Shown in pieces: positions 1 to 5,897 of a stretch of DNA of 7,348 nucleotides. Positions within the stretch are counted from its first letter, which is position 1. The number at the start of each line of letters is the position of its first letter. A model generated the notes under the pieces. It did not search any database and had not been told where the DNA came from. It was given only the letters and a program-made list of their open reading frames with translations. Made by a program: the position numbers and the translations under genes. The stretch spans positions 1-7,348 of the forward strand of contig CAYSTA010000049.1 in NCBI GenBank assembly GCA_964433845.1. The letters run 5' to 3'. This stretch comes from MAG-121220-bin8 sp964433845 (GTDB lineage Bacteria > Bacteroidota > Bacteroidia > Flavobacteriales > Flavobacteriaceae).

Positions 1-264
1 CCTAATACAGCAGGTTTTATAAAGTATTCTAATAGAGCTTTATTGTCAGATTTGGCGATTGGAGAAAAAGGAAAATTTATTGGAGTTAAAGATTCTTCTT
101 CTGAATTTTTGAAGTTTTTAGACAAAAGAAAAATTGCTTTAGGGACTAACATTCAAATTCTTCATATTGAGGATTTTGACAACTCTATACATATAGGACT
201 GGATGAAACCAATTTAACGATTTCTGTAAAATCTGCTAACAATATTTATGTAAGCAAAATATAA
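1..264 (+). CDS. DtxR/MntR-family metal-dependent transcriptional repressor, C-terminal part (5' end outside window)
   Basis: The reading frame is open from the first base and ends with TAA at 262-264, so the window shows the last 87 residues of a protein whose family is usually about 215-220 residues long. The helix-turn-helix and metal-binding dimerisation domains lie upstream and are not visible. What is seen fits the small SH3-like FeoA domain at the end of DtxR/MntR/IdeR repressors: a segment starting LLSDLAIGEKGK, then a helix around SEFLKFLDKR, then GTNIQIL and short beta strands up to the C-terminus. These repressors bind Fe2+ or Mn2+ and then block transcription of metal uptake genes. 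The next gene, a ZIP metal transporter, begins 2 bp after the stop, which supports this assignment. A TTG at 43 is internal and not a credible start. Which metal is sensed cannot be told without the N-terminal part. Confidence 0.8.
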   Translation, partial: PNTAGFIKYSNRALLSDLAIGEKGKFIGVKDSSSEFLKFLDKRKIALGTNIQILHIEDFDNSIHIGLDETNLTISVKSANNIYVSKI

Positions 265-266
265 CT

Positions 267-1085
267 ATGTATCAAGAAATTATTAATTTTTTTCAAGGTT
301 TAGATCCAATATTAGGAGCTTTAATTGCTACTTTATTTACATGGGGATTAACTGCTTTTGGCGCTTCATTTGTTTTTTTATTTAAATCTATGAACAGAGT
401 CCTGTTAGATGGAATGTTAGGTTTTACCGGCGGGGTCATGGTTGCAGCAAGTTTTTGGAGTTTGCTCGCCCCTGGAATTGAAATGTCAGAAGGAGAAGGT
501 TTTATTAAAGTTATTCCAGCTGCAGTTGGGTTTGCTCTAGGAGCACTATTTATTTTTGGACTTGACAAAGTTCTGCCACATATTCATATTAATTTTAAGG
601 AATCAGAAGGGATAAAGACGCCTTGGCATAAAACAACTTTGCTTGTTTTGGCGATTACATTACACAATATTCCTGAAGGATTAGCAATTGGGGTACTATT
701 TGGCGGAGTAGCAGCAGGTCTTCCAGAAGCTTCTATTTCTGGAGCGGTTGTATTAGCAATTGGAATTGGAATTCAAAACTTTCCTGAAGGGATAGCTGTA
801 TCTATGCCACTTCGACGACAAGGAATGAGTAGATGGAAAAGTTTTATGTATGGCCAATCTTCTGCAATTGTTGAACCAATAGCTGGAGTAATTGGAGCAG
901 TTGCTGTTACTTTTTTTACTCCAATTTTACCTTATGCATTAGCTTTTGCAGCAGGCGCAATGATATTTGTAGTTGTTGAAGAAGTGATCCCTGAAACCCA
1001 GCAAGATAATAATACAGACATAGCCACACTTGGCTTTATTGGTGGATTTATAGTGATGATGACTTTGGATGTAGCACTGGGTTAG
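267..1085 (+). CDS. ZIP family divalent metal transporter (GufA-like)
   Basis: This 272-residue polytopic inner-membrane protein has the length and layout of GufA-type ZIP transporters, with about eight hydrophobic segments (roughly 14-38, 49-70, 82-99, 123-147, 156-178, 195-218, 222-239 and 253-271). The two signature helices are intact: HNIPEGLAIGV at 133-143 and QNFPEGIAVSMPLR at 170-183. By comparison with the characterised ZIP fold, His133, Asn134, Glu137, Gln170, Asn171, Glu174 and Glu203 would line the binuclear metal site. A hydrophilic loop at about 105-120 separates helices 3 and 4, as is usual. ZIP proteins move Zn2+, Mn2+ or Fe2+ into the cytoplasm. Selectivity cannot be assigned here. 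The ATG lies 2 bp after the repressor's stop with no Shine-Dalgarno sequence, so translation is probably coupled. The TonB receptor follows 19 bp later. Presumably the upstream DtxR-type protein regulates the unit. Confidence 0.92.
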   Translation: MYQEIINFFQGLDPILGALIATLFTWGLTAFGASFVFLFKSMNRVLLDGMLGFTGGVMVAASFWSLLAPGIEMSEGEGFIKVIPAAVGFALGALFIFGLDKVLPHIHINFKESEGIKTPWHKTTLLVLAITLHNIPEGLAIGVLFGGVAAGLPEASISGAVVLAIGIGIQNFPEGIAVSMPLRRQGMSRWKSFMYGQSSAIVEPIAGVIGAVAVTFFTPILPYALAFAAGAMIFVVVEEVIPETQQDNNTDIATLGFIGGFIVMMTLDVALG

Positions 1086-1104
1086 TTCTAATTAATTTTT
1101 ATTA

Positions 1105-3390
1105 ATGAAATATTTATTGTCTTTTTTTATTTTGATTCCTATGATCATAAATTCTCAAATTGTAGAAATTAATGGAACAATAAATTCAGAGTTTGGAATA
1201 TTAAGTTATGCTAGTGTTAGTATTTTAAACTCTAAGACAGGAACTATTGCAGATGAAAAAGGAAATTTTTATTTAAGGGCAGATCTTTCGAAACATAATA
1301 CACTATTTGTTTCATTTTTAGGACATATTTCAAAAAAGATTTCCTTACATGACCCTACAATTGACTTACAAAATTTAAACATCATTCTTCAAGAAGATAT
1401 AAATGGACTAAATGAAGTGGTTATTACAGGAACATTAAAAGATGAATTTGTTACAGAATCTGCTGTTAAAGTTAATGTGATAACAAGTAAAAAAATAAAT
1501 TCTTTCCTTCCGTCTGGAGGGGCAAATATTACTGAAATTGTACAGCTAGTTAATGGAGCGCAAGAAGTAATTGCTTGTGGAGTATGTTATACAAATTCAA
1601 TTAGCATAAATGGTTTAGAGGGACCTTACACATCCGTTTTATTAGATGGAATTCCAATGTATGGAAACTTAGCTTCTGTATATGGTCTTAATGGAATCCC
1701 TAACATGATAATAGATAGATTAGAAATAGTAAAAGGTCCAAGTAGCACCTTATATGGTTCTGAAGCTGTAGCTGGGGTTATTAATATTATAACTAAAAAT
1801 CCACAAGAGCAACCTTTTCTTTCTTTAGACGTTCAAGGAACTTCTCATAAGGAAAGTTTTATCAACCTAGCTTTAACTCCAAGTATTGGAAAATCATATG
1901 GATATTTTGGGATTAATTGGGATAGAAAAAGTGATTACGATGATTATAATAATGACGGGTTTGGGGATGACATTAACCTTGGAAGATTTTCTATTTTCAA
2001 TAAATGGAAAATTTATAGAGAGTCAAAAAAAGAATTTATTATTGCGGCAAGGTATTATTTTGAAGATAGAAGAAATGGGGTAAAAGAATATTTGACAAAC
2101 AACAATTATAAAAAAATTAGAGGAGATAATAAAATTTATGGAGAGAGTGTATATACAAATAGATTTGAAATATTTGGGAAATATGAATTTGCTTTTACAG
2201 AAGGTTTTGAATTAAATTATTCTTATTCAAAGCATGATCAAAATAGTTATTATGGAACTGATTATTATGAGGCAAAACAAGATATTTTTTTCTCACAATT
2301 TACTTTAGACAGAAAATATGGAAAGCATGATTTATTATTAGGAGCATCAATAAGAAACAATTTATATGATGACAATACAATTGCTACAGAATCTGTTAAA
2401 AATGGAATAATTATTAATAAAGAATCTAATCAATTTATTCCTGGAGTATTAATTCAGGATCAATACAAGCCATCTGAAAAAATATCTTTAATAGGAGGCT
2501 TAAGAATAGACAATTATAATGAACATGGATTTATTTATGCACCAAGCTTTCATTTAAAATATAATCCTGGACAGTGGCTTTCATTAAGACTCAATATAGG
2601 AACAGGCTTTAGGTTAGTTAATTTATTTACGGAGGATCATGCTTTTATAACAGGACAAAGAGAAGTTAAAATACTAGAAGATTTAAACCCAGAGAAATCA
2701 AAAAGTATAATTTTTAATACGAACTATATTTATACAGGATTAAGTGGATCAGGAAATTTAGATTTAGATCTTTTTTATACTTATTTTTCTAACAAAATAA
2801 TTCCTAATTATAATAATCAGAATTTTATTATTTATGAAAATTCAGATGGGTACGCATATTCTAAAGGAATTAGTGGAGCTTTGAATCATACCTTTTTAAA
2901 TGGTATAGCTATCTCTTTATCTTTTAACCATCAAATAGTTAGATATACAGAGGATAAGAATAACATAAAGTCTTTGTATGATATGGAGCATTCTCCAAAA
3001 TGGAGTGGAGGTTTAAATTTAAAATTTCCTATTAATAAAAAATGGTCTATAAATTCTTCCTCAAATTATGTTGGTGTTATGCGACTTCCAACAGTTTATG
3101 AGATGGATAAAAATGGTTTAATAAGTGCTGAGCCTAGACAAACTAAAAGTAAGCCCTTTAGTATTCACAACATTAATGTCAATGGAATTTTAAACAATAA
3201 AAATGAAATATATTTTGGAATGCTTAACGTCTTTAATTTTAGGCAAAAGGAATCCCCTTTAGTTGGATATACCGATCCTAATTACAATAAAGGCTTTAGT
3301 CCATTTTTTGACACATCATATGCATATGCTCCTAATCATGGAAGAGAAATATTTATTGGCTATAGATTAATGATCGGCAAAAATAATTAG
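1105..3390 (+). CDS. TonB-dependent outer-membrane receptor with CGVC plug motif, probably for a metal or metal complex
   Basis: This 761-residue protein starts with a signal peptide ending near INSQ (residues 15-18). A carboxypeptidase-regulatory-like domain follows at about 20-97, typical of Bacteroidota receptors, then an LNEVVITGT linker/TonB-box-like segment at 102-110. The plug domain spans about 115-232, with the conserved LLDGIPMYG (179-187), RLEIVKGPSSTLYGS (205-219) and GVINIITKNP (224-233). The rest is a 22-stranded-barrel-type sequence rich in aromatic and alternating residues, ending in a strand near 747-757. Two odd points stand out. A Cys158-Gly-Val-Cys161 pair sits in the plug, where most such receptors have no cysteines. 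An acidic segment DYDDYNNDGFGDD at 277-289 contains a DxNxDG calcium-loop pattern. The gene is 19 bp downstream of the ZIP transporter in the same direction, so uptake of a divalent metal or its chelate is likely by context. Heme, cobalamin or a siderophore cannot be excluded. Its TAG stop overlaps the stop of the convergent lipoprotein gene. Confidence 0.92.
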   Translation: MKYLLSFFILIPMIINSQIVEINGTINSEFGILSYASVSILNSKTGTIADEKGNFYLRADLSKHNTLFVSFLGHISKKISLHDPTIDLQNLNIILQEDINGLNEVVITGTLKDEFVTESAVKVNVITSKKINSFLPSGGANITEIVQLVNGAQEVIACGVCYTNSISINGLEGPYTSVLLDGIPMYGNLASVYGLNGIPNMIIDRLEIVKGPSSTLYGSEAVAGVINIITKNPQEQPFLSLDVQGTSHKESFINLALTPSIGKSYGYFGINWDRKSDYDDYNNDGFGDDINLGRFSIFNKWKIYRESKKEFIIAARYYFEDRRNGVKEYLTNNNYKKIRGDNKIYGESVYTNRFEIFGKYEFAFTEGFELNYSYSKHDQNSYYGTDYYEAKQDIFFSQFTLDRKYGKHDLLLGASIRNNLYDDNTIATESVKNGIIINKESNQFIPGVLIQDQYKPSEKISLIGGLRIDNYNEHGFIYAPSFHLKYNPGQWLSLRLNIGTGFRLVNLFTEDHAFITGQREVKILEDLNPEKSKSIIFNTNYIYTGLSGSGNLDLDLFYTYFSNKIIPNYNNQNFIIYENSDGYAYSKGISGALNHTFLNGIAISLSFNHQIVRYTEDKNNIKSLYDMEHSPKWSGGLNLKFPINKKWSINSSSNYVGVMRLPTVYEMDKNGLISAEPRQTKSKPFSIHNINVNGILNNKNEIYFGMLNVFNFRQKESPLVGYTDPNYNKGFSPFFDTSYAYAPNHGREIFIGYRLMIGKNN

Positions 3391-4232
3391 CCTTTATTTA
3401 ATTCACCAATTTTAGAGATCATTGAATTTGCAGATGAAGCAGATGGGTACATTTCAATTGCTTGTCTATAATATTTTAAAGCATTTTCCATATCTCCTTC
3501 ATTATAATAAAATTCTCCCATTGAATCATAGGAATTATAACTTTTGTAAAGATTTAGATATTCATCAAAATGACTTTTTGCTTTGTCTTTTTCTCCAATT
3601 CCATAGTAGAAATAGCCTAACGTATTTATTATAGGAGGGATCATGTAAGAATGATCCCCACTTGTTGGAAGAGAATTCGGATCTCCTTTTTGATCTTTGA
3701 TTTCAGAAAGTAATGATTCCATTTCTTGAATTCTTTTATTTGCGTCAGGCATAGTAAAGGCATAATAGTAATGAATAAGTTTCCCTTTAGGCTCAAGCTC
3801 ACGCATTTTGGACCATAAATCATGGGATCCTTTAGTAACTAAAGGCCAATTTCCTCCTCTAGGCAAGTCAAGAAGTGAAACAAAAATTTTAGAAGTTTCA
3901 TTATTATCAGCAACAAGCTCCTTAGCTTTTTGGATATGCATTTTTTGTTTCTCAGATCCTTCAATTGAAAATCCAGCTAAAACAACATGAGGCCCAAATA
4001 ATGACGGGTCATATTCTAAAACTTTTTCAAAGAATGTCATAGATTTTTCATATTCAACATTATACATATGCTTCAATGCGTGATGTAGCATCTCATTAGC
4101 ATTCGAATCGTCTCCATTCCATTGGATATATGATCCATCAGTTGCATCAAAAGTCCATTTATTGTTGTTTTGTTCAGTGTTGGTTTGGCAACCTAAAATA
4201 AGTATTGATAAAAGTAAAATTAATTTTTTCAT
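3387..4232 (-). CDS. TPR-containing lipoprotein of unknown function
   Basis: This 281-residue protein starts MKKLILLLSILILGC. The hydrophobic stretch followed by LILGC is a lipobox, with Cys15 as the lipidated residue, so it should be anchored on the periplasmic or outer-membrane side. Tetratricopeptide-like helical pairs are visible at about 50-77 (HALKHMYNVEYEKSMTFFEK, ending LEYDPS), 203-232 (NTLGYFYYGIGEKDKAKSHF onward) and 233-265 (SMGEFYYNEGDMENALKYYR, ending MYPSAS). The middle part, about 125-160, has no motif I recognise. TPR repeats mediate protein contacts, so a scaffold or assembly role is possible, but no specific function can be named. The gene starts 11 bp after the stop of the secreted protein encoded just upstream on the same strand, implying co-transcription. 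Its TAA stop overlaps that of the TonB receptor on the opposite strand. Confidence 0.85.
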   Translation of the reverse strand: MKKLILLLSILILGCQTNTEQNNNKWTFDATDGSYIQWNGDDSNANEMLHHALKHMYNVEYEKSMTFFEKVLEYDPSLFGPHVVLAGFSIEGSEKQKMHIQKAKELVADNNETSKIFVSLLDLPRGGNWPLVTKGSHDLWSKMRELEPKGKLIHYYYAFTMPDANKRIQEMESLLSEIKDQKGDPNSLPTSGDHSYMIPPIINTLGYFYYGIGEKDKAKSHFDEYLNLYKSYNSYDSMGEFYYNEGDMENALKYYRQAIEMYPSASSANSMISKIGELNKG

Positions 4233-4243
4233 GATATTAAATT

Positions 4244-4960
4244 TTATTCGTTAAATGCTGCTAATCTAAATACAGTCTTTCGAGTTAATATTTCCCTGTT
4301 TCCAGCAACTTTATTAGTAAAAACTTGAAATTCTTGACTACTAAGAAGTTCATCTAAGCCATTAACTAAGCTTACCATATCTATTGCCCCAATAATAGCG
4401 TGATGTGTAGCCCCGGGATCTTGTTGACCTCCTGAAAAAACTTCACTTAACCCATATTCTGTGAATAGATTTGATTTTCCATTTTCCTCCATTTTATCTG
4501 TAAGTTCTTTATAGGCATTTACATATGCGGGAGGATTATTAACTTTCATAATAAAAACCATAGTAACTCCAGTTTTACCCATTCCTTTTCCTCCAATTAC
4601 GTTTCTCAATAAAGTTTGAGAATTTTCTTTAACTAATGGAGTAATTATTTCATTGATTTTTCTAAACTCTTCAGAACTATTTGCTCTAGCGTATTCATCT
4701 TGCATTTCCTGTACATCATTAAACTTATAAACAAAAGACAAATTAGATTCTTCGATTCCATTGAAATGTTCATCAACTATTTCTATGGTAGCTGCGCCTG
4801 CTTTTGCAAAATCTGTTTCAAAATGTTTTGTCATTTCAATTACAATTGTTTGAATATCATTTGGGTTTTCAACCTTGAAACTATAAATGGATGTTATTCC
4901 TTGAGAAAAAATTGAAACTGAAAATAAAAAAAGAAAGAATATAGAGAGATTTTTTTTCAT
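4244..4960 (-). CDS. Secreted protein of unknown function with two repeated alpha/beta modules
   Basis: I do not recognise this 238-residue protein as a named family. It has a clear signal peptide (KKN, then a hydrophobic run to SIFSQ, residues 16-20), with cleavage likely after Gln20, so the mature protein is periplasmic or exported. The mature part looks duplicated. YSFKVENP at 26-33 matches FIMKVNNP at 136-143, each followed by a long helix, then beta strands. ANSSEEFRKINEII at 93-106 then corresponds to LLSSQEFQVFTNKV at 205-218. The offset between the halves is constant at 110-112 residues. The strand-helix-strand-strand-helix pattern resembles dimeric alpha/beta-barrel (ferredoxin-like) domains such as the ABM or EthD groups, here as an internal tandem; that is inference. 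No obvious catalytic residues or cysteines are seen. It is the first gene of a two-gene unit with the TPR lipoprotein. No canonical promoter was found in the 153 bp upstream. Confidence 0.8.
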   Translation of the reverse strand: MKKNLSIFFLFLFSVSIFSQGITSIYSFKVENPNDIQTIVIEMTKHFETDFAKAGAATIEIVDEHFNGIEESNLSFVYKFNDVQEMQDEYARANSSEEFRKINEIITPLVKENSQTLLRNVIGGKGMGKTGVTMVFIMKVNNPPAYVNAYKELTDKMEENGKSNLFTEYGLSEVFSGGQQDPGATHHAIIGAIDMVSLVNGLDELLSSQEFQVFTNKVAGNREILTRKTVFRLAAFNE

Positions 4961-5113
4961 GTATTTGATAATAAAATTGATTCTTTAATATATGAAATAT
5001 TTATCAATACATTCAATAGTGTATGTTATTATAATTGAAATAAAATCTGGTTCTTGAGCAGTTAAATAAAAGTTTACTGTCAATAAAATACATAGACTAA
5101 ATAATTACTTTTA

Positions 5114-5788
5114 TTAAATTTTATAAGAGTTTTCAAGTATTTGAATATCATTCAAAAGCTTATCCATTTCTTCTTTATTAGTGCCGTCATAAAATCCCCT
5201 TATTCTTTTTTCTTTATCAATCAAAACGAAATTTTCAGTATGAATCATATCATACTTGCCCCCATCGCCATTATTTTTTGCAACTAAATATGATTTTCGC
5301 GCAAGCTCATAGATGTGTTTTTTTTCACCTGTCAATAAATTCCATCTGGAATCATCAACTCCTTTTTCAACTGCATATTTTTTTAATTGAGAAACTGAAT
5401 CTATTTCAGGAGTTACTGAGTAAGAAACTAAAAGAATGTCTTTATTAATAGTTTTTTCTTGTATATAAAACATATTTTCAGTCATGATTGGGCATATTGA
5501 AGGGCATGTTGTAAAAAAGAAGTCAGCTACATAAATTTTATTATTATAATTTTCTTCAGTAACTGTTTCTCCATTTTGGTTTGTTAATGAGAAATTAGAA
5601 ATTTTATGATATTTCTTAACGAACTGAATATTTTCATCTACAAGTTCATTAGACACCATGTTTGGACTGTAGATTGGTAATGTTGCTTTTGGTTTTAAGA
5701 TGAAGTAAAAAGATGTTAAAACAACCACAGAAAGTGCTGTCATTATTATAATTAGAGGACCATATCTTTTGAAAAATTTTTTATACAA
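5114..5788 (-). CDS. SCO1/SenC family copper chaperone / thioredoxin-fold protein
   Basis: This 224-residue protein has an N-terminal membrane anchor (about 10-31, after the basic KKFFKRY) and a thioredoxin-like domain facing the periplasm. The SCO copper site is complete: Cys95 and Cys99 in TTCPSICP (93-100) and His183 in MIHTENFVLID (181-191). VSYSVTPEID at 121-130 and GFYDGT at 198-203 are also typical of the family. SCO proteins deliver copper to, or reduce, the CuA site of cytochrome c oxidase; some act more generally as thiol-disulfide or copper-handling proteins. No oxidase genes are in this window. The start is taken as TTG at 5788: an in-frame stop lies two codons upstream, and the next ATG (residue 16) would remove the basic N-terminus and part of the anchor. 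A promoter ending only about 14 bases upstream fits this start. The gene is divergent from rseP. Confidence 0.9.
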   Translation of the reverse strand: MYKKFFKRYGPLIIIMTALSVVVLTSFYFILKPKATLPIYSPNMVSNELVDENIQFVKKYHKISNFSLTNQNGETVTEENYNNKIYVADFFFTTCPSICPIMTENMFYIQEKTINKDILLVSYSVTPEIDSVSQLKKYAVEKGVDDSRWNLLTGEKKHIYELARKSYLVAKNNGDGGKYDMIHTENFVLIDKEKRIRGFYDGTNKEEMDKLLNDIQILENSYKI

Positions 5789-5801
5789 AGCTTATTTTTT
5801 C

Positions 5802-5832
5802 CAAAATTAAATCATTTTAAAATCATAACAAT
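5802..5832 (-). promoter_or_regulatory. Probable promoter of the SCO-family gene
   Basis: Read on the minus strand, ATTG (5832-5829), 19 bases, then TAATTTTG (5809-5802) match the Bacteroidota housekeeping pattern TTTG-N19-21-TAnnTTTG, with one mismatch in the -33 element. Transcription would begin roughly 5-7 bases downstream, leaving a leader of only about 8-10 bases before the TTG codon at 5788. The match is by eye, in very AT-rich DNA. Confidence 0.5.
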
Positions 5833-5848
5833 AGATAGTTTAAAATAC

Positions 5849-5880
5849 TTTTTTAGTATAAACTTAAAAACGTATTTTTG
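5849..5880 (+). promoter_or_regulatory. Probable promoter of rseP
   Basis: TATTTTTG at 5873-5880 fits the Bacteroidota -7 element TAnnTTTG exactly. TTTT at 5849-5852, 20 bases upstream, is a three-of-four match to the -33 TTTG. The expected transcription start is near 5886, about a dozen bases before the ATG at 5898. The site is back to back with the SCO promoter, and the two -33 elements are about 16 bases apart. Confidence 0.5.
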
Positions 5881-5897
5881 CTCTCTAATTTTTAGAT

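Noticed and set aside
43..264. A separate 73-residue small protein starting at TTG 43.
   Set aside because: The frame continues open to the window edge and the whole visible stretch fits the C-terminal FeoA-like domain of a DtxR-type repressor.
293..568. Open frame on the minus strand inside the ZIP gene, and similar open frames inside the TonB receptor, lipoprotein, secreted protein and rseP genes.
   Set aside because: They lie antisense or out of frame within well-supported genes, have no recognisable domains or promoters, and their composition follows from the overlapped gene.
3358..3392. GGCTA/TAGCC inverted repeat at the end of the TonB receptor gene as a terminator.
   Set aside because: It is only a 5-bp stem with a 25-base loop, inside the coding end; the T-rich tail is no richer than the background.
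4571..4594. Walker A-like GxxxxGKT pattern (residues 123-130) in the secreted protein.
   Set aside because: The protein has a signal peptide and no Walker B or P-loop NTPase layout; the glycine-rich stretch lies in the linker between the two repeated halves and is most likely a chance match.
5058..5080. Hairpin CAGT(T)AAA-TAAAAG-TTTACTG between the SCO gene and the secreted-protein gene as a terminator.
   Set aside because: The stem is AT-rich with a bulge and there is no T-run directly after it on the minus strand, so terminator function is not supported.
4961..5113. Possible small RNA or unlisted small gene in the longest gene-free spacer.
   Set aside because: The 153 bp are AT-rich, with no TAnnTTTG promoter on either strand that I could see, no stable structure and no convincing small reading frame.
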